From G963664935 sp963664935 (GTDB lineage: Bacteria; Pseudomonadota; Gammaproteobacteria; Methylococcales; G963664935): a stretch of DNA of 64,000 bases. Of the stretch, positions 37,351-46,648 are shown piece after piece. Location: contig CAXXSE010000007.1 in the NCBI GenBank assembly GCA_963664935.2, positions 1,674,001 through 1,738,000 of the forward strand, given 5' to 3'. The notes below the pieces were generated by a model. It saw only the letters and a list, made by a program, of their open reading frames with translations. It was not told where the DNA came from and ran no database searches. Both the position numbers and the translations under genes were made by a program. How positions within the stretch are numbered: position 1 is the first letter of the stretch; each line of letters starts with the position of its first letter.

Positions 37351-37691
37351 TGATTACACTATACGGCATCAAAACCTGCAGCACTGTCAGACAAGCCCGA
37401 AAATGGCTTGATGATCAAACCATTCCCTATTGTTTCCATGATTTTCGTGAAAATGGTTTGGATCTATCGTTACTCGATCATTTCGAACAGGCACTAGGCT
37501 GGGAATCCATGGTGAATCGCCGAAGCACCAGTTGGCGAAATCTTGATGACAGCGAACGTAAGGATTTAACAAAAGAAAAAGCCAAAGATCTCATGCTTGG
37601 ACATCCCACGCTCATCAGGCGTCCGATCCTCGACACCGGCGACGAGATCCTTATTGGGTATTCAACCGACGAATATAAATCCTTGATATGA
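37350..37691 (+). CDS. yffB: ArsC/Spx-fold protein YffB
   Basis: 113 residues with thioredoxin-like N-terminus MITLYGIKTCSTVRQARKWLDD, one active-type Cys, and HPTLIRRPILDTGDEILIGY. It is regularly found between dapD and dapE in proteobacteria but its reaction is not settled. Overlaps dapD by one base and dapE by four. Confidence 0.85.
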   Translation: MITLYGIKTCSTVRQARKWLDDQTIPYCFHDFRENGLDLSLLDHFEQALGWESMVNRRSTSWRNLDDSERKDLTKEKAKDLMLGHPTLIRRPILDTGDEILIGYSTDEYKSLI

Positions 37692-38818
37692 GCAGATCCG
37701 TAGATCTGGCTCTGGATTTGATTAAACGTCAATCGGTTTCCCCGGAAGATGCCGGTTGTATGGAAGTTGTCGCAAAACATCTAAAGCCATACGATTTTAA
37801 GGTCGAATGGCTAAATTTCAACGACACCAAAAACATCTGGTTGCGGCGTGGAGACCAAACACCTTTATTTGTATTTTTAGGCCATACCGATGTAGTGCCG
37901 TCAGGCCCCGTCGATGCTTGGCGCTCCCATCCCTTTAAGCCGGAAGTCCGTGAAGGCTATTTATACGGTCGCGGCGCCGCGGATATGAAGAGTAGTATCG
38001 CTGCAATGGTCATTGCCTGCCAGAACTTTTTGCGGGAATACACCAACCACCGAGGATCAATTGCGCTTATGCTAACCAGTGATGAGGAAGCTTTGGCAAC
38101 CAACGGTATCGTAAAAGTCGTGGAAACTCTCCAGACCCGATCCGAACAAATCGATTGGTGTCTGGTCGGTGAACCTTCGAGCGAAAAAGAGTTTGGCGAT
38201 ACTATAAAGGTTGGGAGACGTGGTTCGCTTTGCGGCACTTTGCGAATTTTCGGAACCCAAGGACATGTAGCGTACCCCCAATTCGCCGATAACCCAATCC
38301 ACCGATTCGCACCCGCCCTGACGGCGTTGACCCGTGAAGTATGGGATAACGGAAACGAATATTTTCCGCCAACCGGCTTTCAGGTTTCCAACATTAATGC
38401 GGGTACAGGCGCGGAGAACGTCATCCCAGGGGTTGCCGATATCTCGTTTAATTTGCGCTTTTCCACTGAACTTGACGAAGACACGATCAAAAAACGTGTC
38501 CACGACATTTTGGACCAACATCATCTGAATTACGAACTGAACTGGCGGTTATCGGGCAATCCCTTCTTTACCGAGCCCAAGGAACTGACCAAAGCCATCG
38601 TCGATGCCGTAGAACACGTCACGGAGCTATCACCAAAACTCTCAACGGGCGGGGGAACATCGGATGGCCGTTTCGTGGCTCCGACTGGCGCCCAAGTAGT
38701 AGAACTAGGTCCTTTGAACGCTTCGATTCACAAAGTAAACGAATGTATCGAAGTTGCTGATATTGAAAAGCTCACGTTGACTTACCAGAAAATTCTGGAG
38801 ATTTTACTTCAAAAATAA
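37688..38818 (+). CDS. dapE: Succinyldiaminopimelate desuccinylase
   Basis: Zinc peptidase-like enzyme releasing succinate to give LL-DAP. 376 residues, M20 family: FLGHTDVVPSGPVDAW, GRGAADMKSSIAAM, catalytic Glu in LTSDEEALAT and the metal residues VGEPSSE and the C-terminal GPLNASIHKVNE. Last gene of the dap operon. Confidence 0.96.
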   Translation: MSRSVDLALDLIKRQSVSPEDAGCMEVVAKHLKPYDFKVEWLNFNDTKNIWLRRGDQTPLFVFLGHTDVVPSGPVDAWRSHPFKPEVREGYLYGRGAADMKSSIAAMVIACQNFLREYTNHRGSIALMLTSDEEALATNGIVKVVETLQTRSEQIDWCLVGEPSSEKEFGDTIKVGRRGSLCGTLRIFGTQGHVAYPQFADNPIHRFAPALTALTREVWDNGNEYFPPTGFQVSNINAGTGAENVIPGVADISFNLRFSTELDEDTIKKRVHDILDQHHLNYELNWRLSGNPFFTEPKELTKAIVDAVEHVTELSPKLSTGGGTSDGRFVAPTGAQVVELGPLNASIHKVNECIEVADIEKLTLTYQKILEILLQK

Positions 38819-38843
38819 GCGTTAACGGTTATTAATTACGATC

Positions 38844-39050
38844 ATGCGCTCATTCAGTTTTGCTTTCGTCACGATACTAGCCTATTGATTTTGAGTATTG
38901 GTATAATCGGCAATATCGAAGCTAATCAGCGCAATAGCAGCAATTCTTTCAAAAATGAAATGCTGCAAAGTAGTCCTAATAGCCGCTCTTATTCCAGGCA
39001 AACATCCGGTCAACAACGCGCTTTTATCCAAAATCAACGAATCAGGTAGT
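38844..39050 (+). pseudogene. Possible small exported protein, broken
   Basis: ATG 38844 starts MRSFSFAFVTILAY, a signal-like stretch that stops at 38886. A second frame from 38888 continues ILSIGIIGNIEANQRNSSNSFKNE to a stop near 39048. Joined by one base shift they would make a short secreted protein. Weak call. Confidence 0.3.
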
Positions 39051-39073
39051 CACTCGCGCACCGTGGTGGATTC

Positions 39074-39259
39074 ATGGCGCGTACCGGAGACATCGCCTTG
39101 GGGGGATTACTTGGAATTGTGATACTCGGCGGGGCTTTCGAGAATCTGAAACTTGTTGATTTCGGTGTGTTTGGTTTGATTGTGTTTGTATTTTACAAAT
39201 TCAATGCTCGATGGTTTTCTAAAAACCAACTCAGTTTTCGAGCAAATATCCTTTTCTAA
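39074..39259 (+). CDS. Small membrane protein
   Basis: 61 residues with one or two hydrophobic stretches (GGLLGIVILGGAF and FGVFGLIVFVFY) and a basic tail. No family recognised; could be chance, since no strong ribosome site is seen. Confidence 0.35.
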   Translation: MARTGDIALGGLLGIVILGGAFENLKLVDFGVFGLIVFVFYKFNARWFSKNQLSFRANILF

Positions 39260-39325
39260 CGACACTGTTACGAGTTAGAATCGCTAAAAATCAAATAAGA
39301 GGTACAACTCTGGCAATCCGTGTTC

Positions 39326-39680
39326 CTATTTAGAGCGGACAATCTTTTCGTGCAAAAATTCGGCCTCCTTGATAAGGGTAGGCTCAAGCTCGCCAATGCG
39401 TTCGGGCAAATCCCCCCCCATGTCTGACGGCAAGAACATAGATGTCCTGATCGATGGTATCGCAGACAAGAAAATGCTACCGGACCCTATAAAATTTGAG
39501 ACGGTCTGAGACTTCGGATTTTTCCCTGAGGAGAGCAGGATGTTCTTTTAGACGTTCAAAAGCCTGATCAAAACTGTCAATGTATTTATCGGCAACGGAC
39601 TTACCCCATTTTTCTATTGAGAAATCCTCGATCGTTGCTAAATCGGCATCAGCTCGATAGGTGGTAAAGAGACGAACCAC
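39326..39680 (-). pseudogene. ParE/RelE-family toxin, broken
   Basis: The N-terminal half MVRLFTTYRADADLATIEDFSIEKWGKS to RLKFYRVR ends with TAG at 39477-39479, where a Gln codon is expected. The same frame continues HFLVCDTIDQDIYVLAVRHGG, then a run of eight G residues (39412-39419) shifts the frame before LPERIGELEPTLIKEAEFLHEKIVR. Two independent lesions, so the toxin is dead. It follows an intact ParD-type antitoxin gene. Confidence 0.85.
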
Positions 39681-39682
39681 TA

Positions 39683-39952
39683 TTATTGACCCCGTTTTTC
39701 TCGCTGTCGAGAGGCTTTAATCAAATCGCGAACATTGCCCTTATATTCTGTGACGCGTCCCTTACTGACATCGTCATAGCCCTCTAAAATAGCATCGCGC
39801 AATTCCGCGGCTTCCTTACGTTCTTTTTCTTTGCGTAAGATATCTCGAAGAAATTCGCTTGGGGTGGCGTAAAGAGTACCGTCTCCTGAATTTTGATCTA
39901 CAAAAGAGCGTAGTTCATCCGTCAAAGACAAATTAATACTTCTGCTGCCCAT
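39683..39952 (-). CDS. ParD-family antitoxin
   Basis: 89 residues with a ribbon-helix-helix N-terminus (SRSINLSLTDELRSFVDQ...YATPSEFLRDILRKEKERKEAAELRDAILEGYDDVSKG). Intact and directly upstream of the broken toxin, so it may persist only as a DNA-binding protein or an antidote to related toxins. Confidence 0.9.
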   Translation of the reverse strand: MGSRSINLSLTDELRSFVDQNSGDGTLYATPSEFLRDILRKEKERKEAAELRDAILEGYDDVSKGRVTEYKGNVRDLIKASRQREKRGQ

Positions 39953-40089
39953 TAGTGGTCCTCCTTCATTTATGATTCACCACTCATTATAAGTATTGTG
40001 GCTATAAATATCGATATTCGACACAAATTAAGACCCTAAGCATCCTTCTTAATCCCCCGCACTTTGGGTCGACGAATTCTTATTGGCAT

Positions 40090-40831
40090 TGTTCATTAAG
40101 TATAGTATCCGGTAAAATAGCGATTTCCATTTGAGTAACTGACTATGCCGACTTGCCCTAAATGTCACGCGGAAGACTGTACTAAAGATGGTATAGTTAA
40201 AGCCAAACAACGATATAGATGCAAATCGTGTGGTTATAGGCATACCGTTAGACACCGGGAGATAAGTCTTGATATTAAGCGGCAAGTGCTTGAACTTTAC
40301 CTGGAGGGGCTTGGGTTTCGCCCGATTGGCCGGTTTTTGAAATGCAGTCATGTTTCGGTATATTACTGGATCAAAGCGTATGGCGAATCAATTGAGGCAA
40401 TTCGATGGGACGCGGGGGGGTTGAGATTGTAGAAATGGATGAAATGCAGACTTACATTGGCGTAAAAAAACGATTGCTGGATCTGGATTGCTGTTGATCG
40501 ACATGGAAAGCGCTTTCTCTCGTGCGTTGTAGGCTCCCGCGACACGGGAACCGGGCGAGCATTATGGGACGGCCATCAAAACCACCCACATAAAAGGTGT
40601 GATGAGCGACTATTGGAGCCCTTATGAAAAGTTTATCCCGACTGAATTACAGACACAATCCAAAGCTGAAACCTATACGGTAGAAGGCTATAACAGCTTA
40701 TTTAGCCACTTTCTTGCCCGATTACGCCGAAAGTCTGAGTGCTATAGCAAAAGCCAGGAAATGCTTAAATATTCAGTCCTGCTTTTAATGCTCAAATGGA
40801 ACGGAGAATTAGTGGCTATACTTACCTAACA
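40090..40831 (+). mobile_element. IS1-like insertion sequence
   Basis: About 742 bases between imperfect inverted ends TGTTCATTAAGTATAG (40090-40105) and the complement of CTATACTTACCTAACA (40816-40831), 13 of 16 matching. Contains a broken IS1-type transposase. The size matches IS1 (about 770). Confidence 0.7.
40145..40829 (+). pseudogene. IS1-family transposase, frameshifted
   Basis: The first part (40145-40432) has the zinc ribbon MPTCPKCHAEDCTKDG...RYRCKSCGYRHT and an HTH (LGFRPIGRFLKCSHVSVYYWIKAYG). At a run of seven G near 40413-40419 the frame changes to VEIVEMDEMQTYIG, and after an A-run it changes again. The C-terminal part (40599-40829) ends YWSPYEKFIPTELQTQSKAETYTVEGYNSLFSHFLARLRRKS. 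Dead. Confidence 0.85.
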
Positions 40832-40847
40832 GTTCTAACACTTATTC

Positions 40848-41114
40848 TGATTCTATACTTTACAAAAAGTCGCCTGGATATAAAATATAAAAATGTTCAA
40901 GCGTACTCTTTGGTTGGCTCGTATTCATCGGGCATGGTCTCGCCGTTCCATTGTCTGGCTGTCCGGTGTCCGCCGGGCGGGCAAGACGACGCTAGCCCGA
41001 ATGTTACCCGATGCGGTGTATATGAACTGCGATTTGCCGTCGACCTTGAGGGCGTTGGAAGACCCCGAGTTATTTCTTGACAGCCAAGTAACGGATAACG
41101 ACTCTTGGCTTTAG
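40848..41114 (+). pseudogene. AAA ATPase fragment (duplicate copy)
   Basis: From about 40848 to 41097 the sequence repeats 42183-42434, including the same leader (CTATACTTTACAAAAAG) and the start MFKRTLWLARIHRAW with Walker A GVRRAGKTTLA. The similarity stops near 41097 and the frame ends at 41114. Only 73 residues remain. Confidence 0.75.
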
Positions 41115-41135
41115 TTGCTGCTGGTTAATCCATTG

Positions 41136-41646
41136 TCAATCAGGCTCAGCCAAGATTGATCGGATTGTTTCAATTGTCATCATAAGTGTCATCGGCTGTA
41201 ATGGAGATTCCACGAAGCCGCGAGACAAATAGAATTGTTTGGCTTGATCAGTAAGAGCGTGAACCAGAATGGCGAATACTCCGGTATTCCCAGAGACGGT
41301 AACCGCACGCATCATTGCATCGCGCAACATTGCCTGACCTAAGCCTTTATTATGATAACGCTTATCGACGGCGAGCCGACCAAGTAGGAGAACTGGCAAA
41401 GGATCTGGCATGTTTCGCCGCATAGCTTTAGTGCTGCTTCGTGGTTAATCGCTCCGGCAGATAAACAGTAGTAGCCAATAACGGCCATTCCCGAACACAC
41501 CACAAAACAACGTGAAGCGCCAGCCATTGGTTTTTTAACGCACGCTTTCTAAGCCATTCGTTGAGGGATAATTCACCACTGTCGAAATCAGCCGACTGCT
41601 CATTTGCTGTAATCGGTGAAGGCGGCTTGAACTTAAACTCGGTCAC
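41136..41646 (-). pseudogene. GNAT toxin (TacT-like), frameshifted
   Basis: Three frames together give one protein: MTEFKFKPPSPITANEQSADFDSGELSLNEWLRKRALKNQ (from 41646), GASRCFVVCSGMAVIGYYCLSAGAINHEAA (middle) and RRNMPDPLPVLLLGRLAVDKRYHNKGLGQAMLRDAMMRAVTV to 41136, with acetyl-CoA site RYHNKGLG. Two frameshifts separate them. TacT-like enzymes acetylate charged tRNAs; this copy is broken. Follows an intact antitoxin. Confidence 0.82.
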
Positions 41647-41930
41647 TTATCCCAAGGAGCTTTGGTCTTTAATAATCGGCGTAATTTATCATTCGGCGGT
41701 AGAGGTTGGTCGAGCAGTTCTTGAAATTGAGAAAATGTGTTTGCACCGACTGAGAAAAAAACTTGATCCAACAGAACATCTTCTGCTTCACGACAGGCAG
41801 CTTCAAGCATAAAATCAGACCGGCTACGACCTAATCGGGTTGCTGCTTGGTCGATAAGATCGCGTTGCTTGGCTTTGGCGCGTATATTTATAGAAACAGC
41901 TTCTTTGATTTGTGTAGGTTGCATTGTCAT
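41643..41930 (-). CDS. DUF1778 antitoxin (TacA-like)
   Basis: 95 residues with an N-terminal ribbon-helix-helix (EAVSINIRAKAKQRDLIDQAATRLGRSRSDFMLEAACREAEDVLLDQ) and a C-terminal toxin-binding tail (FQELLDQPLPPNDKLRRLL). Overlaps the toxin remnant by four bases. Intact. Confidence 0.9.
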   Translation of the reverse strand: MTMQPTQIKEAVSINIRAKAKQRDLIDQAATRLGRSRSDFMLEAACREAEDVLLDQVFFSVGANTFSQFQELLDQPLPPNDKLRRLLKTKAPWDK

Positions 41931-42229
41931 ATTTCAGTAGGTGTATATCGTTTCAGCATACAATTATGTATAGAAGATTGCAATACGGAAAATTGCGATA
42001 ACTGTGACAACAACGGGTCATATCTTTACATTAATCGTATTTCAATATCATTCGATAAAAGGTAGATTCAGGCGGAAGATTTTCAAGGTACTGAATGCCT
42101 GGATGTGGGCAGCCTTTAAATTCCAGTAGCTCCACAGTTGAGCGTTTTTTCATGGTTGAGTCAACGGGTTCCGCAAGGTAACGCTGACTCTATACTTTAC
42201 AAAAAGACGCCTGGATGTAAAATATAAAA

Positions 42230-42847
42230 ATGTTCAAGCGTACTCTTTGGTTGGCTCGTATTCACCGGGCATGGTCTCGCCGTTCCATTGTTTGGCTGTA
42301 CGGTGTTCGACGGGTGGGCAAGACAACGCTGGCCCAAATGTTACCCGATGCAGTGTATTTGAACTGTGATTTGCCGTCGACTTTGAGAGCGTTGGAAGAC
42401 CCTGAATTATTTCTTAACACTCAGGCAACGGACCGCGTACTGATCTTCGACGAAGTGCATCATTTGGATGACCCCAGCCGTCTGCTGAAGATTGCCGCCG
42501 ACGAGTATCCGTGGTTGAAAATGTTAGCAACGGGATCCTACACGCTGGCCGCTACCCGAAAGTTCCGTGATTCTCTCACGGGGCGCAAGCAGGCAATTCA
42601 TTTGTGTCCTGTACTCTGGGAAGAATGCGCCCAACCTTTTGGCGTGCGTGATCTCGACCGTCGCCTGCTGCACGGCGGGATGCCTGAGCCGCTACTGGCG
42701 AAACGTAAAGACCCCACGTTTTTTAACGAATGGATCGATAGGTTTTATGCGCGGGATATCCTTGAGTTGTTTGGCATTCGCAACCGCCAAGGTTTTCTGG
42801 CGCTGTTCCGGCTTCTATTACGCCAGAGTGGGGGACAACTGGCCTGA
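42230..42847 (+). pseudogene. AAA ATPase of the DUF4143 type, C-terminally truncated
   Basis: 205 residues with Walker A GVRRVGKTTLAQ, Walker B VLIFDEVHHL and sensor MLATGSYTLAATRKF, as in the AAA/DUF4143 proteins (normally about 380-400 residues). The frame stops at 42847, 11 bases before the convergent bioA stop, so the DUF4143 half is missing. Could still be expressed but not complete. Confidence 0.75.
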
Positions 42848-42857
42848 CATATAGGGG

Positions 42858-44171
42858 TCACAAAACATTGCCTCCCAACCCACCTACCACCTCGACAACC
42901 GCATCCGTCAGCACCTTGAGATCCGCGGCACTGATAATAAAGGGCGGCATCAGGTAAACAAGTCGGCCGAAAGGTCTTACCCAAACACCCTGCTCCACAA
43001 ACAAGGGTTGCACCTGTTTAAGGTCTATAGCTGTCGTCAATTCTACGACACCAATCGCACCGAGCACACGTACATCCGTGACGTGGGCAAATCTTTCACA
43101 AGGCTCTAAACCCTTGCGTAAACCCTGCTCAATGGCTTGCACACGCAACTGCCAGGGTGAATCAAGTAAAAGGTTAATGCTCGCCAATGCCGTGGCACAG
43201 GCAAGTGGATTAGCCATGAATGTTGGCCCATGCATGAATAGGCCTGGATTACCCTGGGAAATCACGTTACTGACCTTAGACATAGTCAGAGTCGCGGCAA
43301 GGCTCATGTACCCGCCGGTAAGCGACTTTCCAAGGCACAGGATATCCGGGCTAACACCCGCATGTTCACAGGCAAAGAGTTTCCCCGTCCGGCCGAAACC
43401 CGTGGCAATTTCGTCGAAGATCAACAATACACCATACTGGTCACATAATTCACGTAACCGGGAGAGATAATCCGCCGAGTAAAAACGCATTCCACCAGCT
43501 CCTTGTACAACAGGCTCAAGAATTATTGCGGCAATCCGGTCGTTGTACTCAGCCAATGCCTCAATCATTGGCTGGATATCGTCGTCGCTACACGCTTTAC
43601 CAAACCGCGAAGTAGGTGAGTCGACAAAAATCTGCTCCGACAAAATACCGGCAAACAGTGTGTGCATGCCATTAACTGGGTCGCACACCGACATCGCACC
43701 GAAGGTATCACCATGGTAACCATGACGAATTGTCACAAAGCGCTGTTTCCGAACTTGACCCATCGCAGCCCAAAACTGGATAGCCATCTTCATGGCCACT
43801 TCGACAGCCACCGATCCTGAGTCCGAAAAAAACACCGTCTGTAAGGATTCGGGGGTTAGCGACACCAGTTTTTCGGCAAGTTCCACCGCAGGCCGGTGAG
43901 TGAGCCCCCCGAACATGACATGGGCCATATCTTTAAGTTGAGTTTTCACCGCCCGATTGAGTACCGGGTGGTTATAGCCATGGATCGCACACCACCAGGA
44001 TGCCATACCATCAATCAATTCTTGACCATTGGTCAATTTGATCCGAACACCCTCAGCGGACTGCACGGCGAATAAAGGCAGATCCGCGCCGATAGCGCTA
44101 TAGGGATGCCACACGTGTTTGCTATCCGCGGATAGCTCGTGGCCTTTTTTTTCAGGAATCGGATCTTTCAT
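42858..44171 (-). CDS. bioA: Adenosylmethionine-8-amino-7-oxononanoate aminotransferase
   Basis: PLP enzyme of biotin synthesis that makes DAPA, using SAM as amino donor. 437 residues: HVWHPYSAIG and MASWWCAIHGYNHPVLN near the N-terminus, IFDEIATGFGRTGKLF, Schiff-base lysine in LCLGKSLTGGYMSLAAT, and HGPTFMANPLACA. No other bio genes adjoin it, but birA is in the same minus-strand run. Confidence 0.96.
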   Translation of the reverse strand: MKDPIPEKKGHELSADSKHVWHPYSAIGADLPLFAVQSAEGVRIKLTNGQELIDGMASWWCAIHGYNHPVLNRAVKTQLKDMAHVMFGGLTHRPAVELAEKLVSLTPESLQTVFFSDSGSVAVEVAMKMAIQFWAAMGQVRKQRFVTIRHGYHGDTFGAMSVCDPVNGMHTLFAGILSEQIFVDSPTSRFGKACSDDDIQPMIEALAEYNDRIAAIILEPVVQGAGGMRFYSADYLSRLRELCDQYGVLLIFDEIATGFGRTGKLFACEHAGVSPDILCLGKSLTGGYMSLAATLTMSKVSNVISQGNPGLFMHGPTFMANPLACATALASINLLLDSPWQLRVQAIEQGLRKGLEPCERFAHVTDVRVLGAIGVVELTTAIDLKQVQPLFVEQGVWVRPFGRLVYLMPPFIISAADLKVLTDAVVEVVGGLGGNVL

Positions 44172-44252
44172 CGACCGTTGATCGTAACCCCTTATCTTGA
44201 TGGTATTGACCAGGTTTAAGCGTTGCGCGCCAAGCTGATTAGAGCGAACCTT

Positions 44253-45596
44253 TCAAAAAGCAGGAGATTCATCATGAAAATAGGTCTTTTCCCTGTACTT
44301 ATTAGCCACGAATAAAAACAATATCGCAGTTACCAACATTAACACGGTAAAGAACCAATAATAGTCAGCTCCCGCTAATTTACTGGTACCATCTTCGTTT
44401 CGAATAAAGAAATTCACGGCGCTGGTAAATAGATTTCCCAGTGCCACCGACATCATGAAAAAGGCCATAATATAGGACTTCATGTTTTTGGGCGCCTGGG
44501 TATAGGAAAATTCCAAGCAAGTGATGGAAACCATGACCTCGGCTGAAGTCAAAATCAGATAAGCCACCAATTGCCAACCAATATGTGGCGTTTGACCCGC
44601 ATCGAGTCGCATTTGAACCCACGCTGGTATCGCGAAAGCTACGGCGGTCAAGAACAGACCCATTGAGATTTTACGCATTGCCGTCAGCTTCATAACTCGC
44701 TGCAATGCGGGATAAAGCCCATAAGAAAAAAGCGGGATCAGCAACATAATCAACAGCGGATTGGCCGCTTGAATTTGCGACGGCAATACTTCATACCCGG
44801 CTATCATTCTATCCATTTTTTGGGCCTGCAAAACCCACGATGAACCGGTTTGATCGAATAACGCCCAGAACATCGCCACGAACAAATAAATAACTCCAAG
44901 TCGTCCAACAATCTTCAACCCGTCTCCGCTGAAAGCTTCCCTCAGAAAAACCATTCCACCCGGCCGTATATGGGCAAAGCGATGACGGCCCGACCGAAAC
45001 ACAATCGTTGCCACTGCCATCAATACACCGGGAACGGCGAAAGCCACCGTGGAACCATATTGCTTGAGAAGCCACGGAATCGCCAGCATGGCCGAGAATG
45101 CGCCCAGGTTGATAGAAAAATAAAACCAACCATACACTCGGCCCAGGAGGTGGGCGTTGGATTTCCCGAATTGATCTCCCAGGTGAGCGGAAACACAGGG
45201 TTTAATACCTCCCGCTCCTAGCGCAATCAATGTTTGACCGATAAATAATCCGATCCGGGAATCATCAAGAGCCAAGGCGAAATGTCCCAAACAATACACC
45301 AACGATAAAACAATAATTGTCCGGTACTTCCCGAGAACGCCATCGGCGATCAAAGCGCCCAAAATCGGTGTTAAATAAACCGCGGAAACGAAAAGATGAA
45401 AATAGCCTTTCGCTTCGTCCTCACTCATCACCTCAAGACGCCCTGAAGAATTGAGAAGATATTGAGTCATGAAAACAACGAGGATAGCGCGCATTCCGTA
45501 ATAACTGAAACGCTCCGCCACTTCGTTACCGATGATAAACGGTATCCCCGGTGGAATTTTCGAACTCGCTAAGGGTGCGGTTCTATACTTTGTCAT
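44253..45596 (-). CDS. POT-family proton-coupled peptide transporter
   Basis: 447 residues from ATG 45596 (MTKYRTAPLASSKIPPGIPFIIGNEVAERFSYYGMRAILVVFM). A longer frame reaches 45767 but overlaps the preceding gene and adds non-hydrophobic sequence. Family signatures: NEVAERFSYYGMRA with the ExxER-like element, GRVYGWFYFSINLGAF, and FWALFDQTGSSWV. About 12 membrane helices. Imports di/tripeptides with protons. Confidence 0.9.
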   Translation of the reverse strand: MTKYRTAPLASSKIPPGIPFIIGNEVAERFSYYGMRAILVVFMTQYLLNSSGRLEVMSEDEAKGYFHLFVSAVYLTPILGALIADGVLGKYRTIIVLSLVYCLGHFALALDDSRIGLFIGQTLIALGAGGIKPCVSAHLGDQFGKSNAHLLGRVYGWFYFSINLGAFSAMLAIPWLLKQYGSTVAFAVPGVLMAVATIVFRSGRHRFAHIRPGGMVFLREAFSGDGLKIVGRLGVIYLFVAMFWALFDQTGSSWVLQAQKMDRMIAGYEVLPSQIQAANPLLIMLLIPLFSYGLYPALQRVMKLTAMRKISMGLFLTAVAFAIPAWVQMRLDAGQTPHIGWQLVAYLILTSAEVMVSITCLEFSYTQAPKNMKSYIMAFFMMSVALGNLFTSAVNFFIRNEDGTSKLAGADYYWFFTVLMLVTAILFLFVANKYREKTYFHDESPAF

Positions 45597-45634
45597 GGCT
45601 GGAAGGTTAACACAGACAGACCAATTATTCGTAT

Positions 45635-46642
45635 TCAACGCTGAGAAAATCTCAGCTTGTCCAAATCCCGCCGTCCGCAATGTTCGATAGCTGAAATTTG
45701 GATTTCTTGGTCTTCGCCGGAATAGGGCACGAGCCAGGATTCCAGAAGTGTCAGCGTATCGTTCCACCGCACTTGGAGCCGGTATTGTTCTATTTCAGTA
45801 ACCCACGGTTGCACTGTGGAGTTTAGGCCTTGTGCGCTCAATTTTTTCGAGATGCTATTGGCGCGAGCTTCAGATTTGAATAACCCTAGAGAAATAGACC
45901 CCCTTAAATCTCCTGCGGTGAACAACCAAGTATCCTTGATTCCACGGAATTTGAGCATTTCCAGATTAGCCCTGGAATCCTCGAAACTTTCCGGAGCCCG
46001 ATCGGGGCGAAAAAGAACCCAGAAGCCCACACGCATGTTGTCCCAACTTGAATTGATCCGATGCCACGAAACTTTGGAATCCATTCCGGATACAATGGCT
46101 GTCGCGGCTTCCATTGTACTGAAAGGACCCAATTCGTAACATTGTTTCGTTTTCGACCCGGCGTTTCCCAGTGGGCCTATCTCAACGCTTCTTTGCGCAA
46201 TTTTCGAAAGCGAATCAAACTTTTCAGAAAAATCAATTTGCCCCATGCCCTCCACTGGATTGGGAATAGAATCCGCTATAACTTCATATGCACTGTCGAA
46301 CCCGTGGATAATCGAATCAACCACAAGGCTAAATTGAATACTCGCGATTTGATCAAATACCGACTCGGATATCGCTTCTATAATCGACCACGAATCCCTG
46401 GACCCCGCCGTATTTTCCGTGATACGAATTTCATCCTGGCTTCGAATTTGACGAACTTCGTTTTTTGGCGCTGAACCAAGATTTTTATCGAGCTCACTCA
46501 CTAAGACAATGGTTTCGACGCCATCGGGCAAGTGCAATTCCAAATTGTCGGATCCATCGAACCCTCTTGGCGTCTCGATCATGAAATTCCACAGGAAATA
46601 ACCCACGTTTGCCGCCAATAAAAGGAAAAAGAACTTTTTCAT
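45635..46642 (-). CDS. Membrane-anchored SPOR-like protein
   Basis: 335 residues. An N-terminal helix (FFFLLLAANVGYFLWNFM) anchors a periplasmic domain. The C-terminal part has two repeats shaped like SPOR domains: CYELGPFSTMEAATAIVSGM and RGSISLGLFKSEARANSISKKLSAQGL, a pattern that binds denuded septal glycan. Seven bases downstream of coaX. Specific role unknown. Confidence 0.65.
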   Translation of the reverse strand: MKKFFFLLLAANVGYFLWNFMIETPRGFDGSDNLELHLPDGVETIVLVSELDKNLGSAPKNEVRQIRSQDEIRITENTAGSRDSWSIIEAISESVFDQIASIQFSLVVDSIIHGFDSAYEVIADSIPNPVEGMGQIDFSEKFDSLSKIAQRSVEIGPLGNAGSKTKQCYELGPFSTMEAATAIVSGMDSKVSWHRINSSWDNMRVGFWVLFRPDRAPESFEDSRANLEMLKFRGIKDTWLFTAGDLRGSISLGLFKSEARANSISKKLSAQGLNSTVQPWVTEIEQYRLQVRWNDTLTLLESWLVPYSGEDQEIQISAIEHCGRRDLDKLRFSQR

Positions 46643-46648
46643 GAGAGT

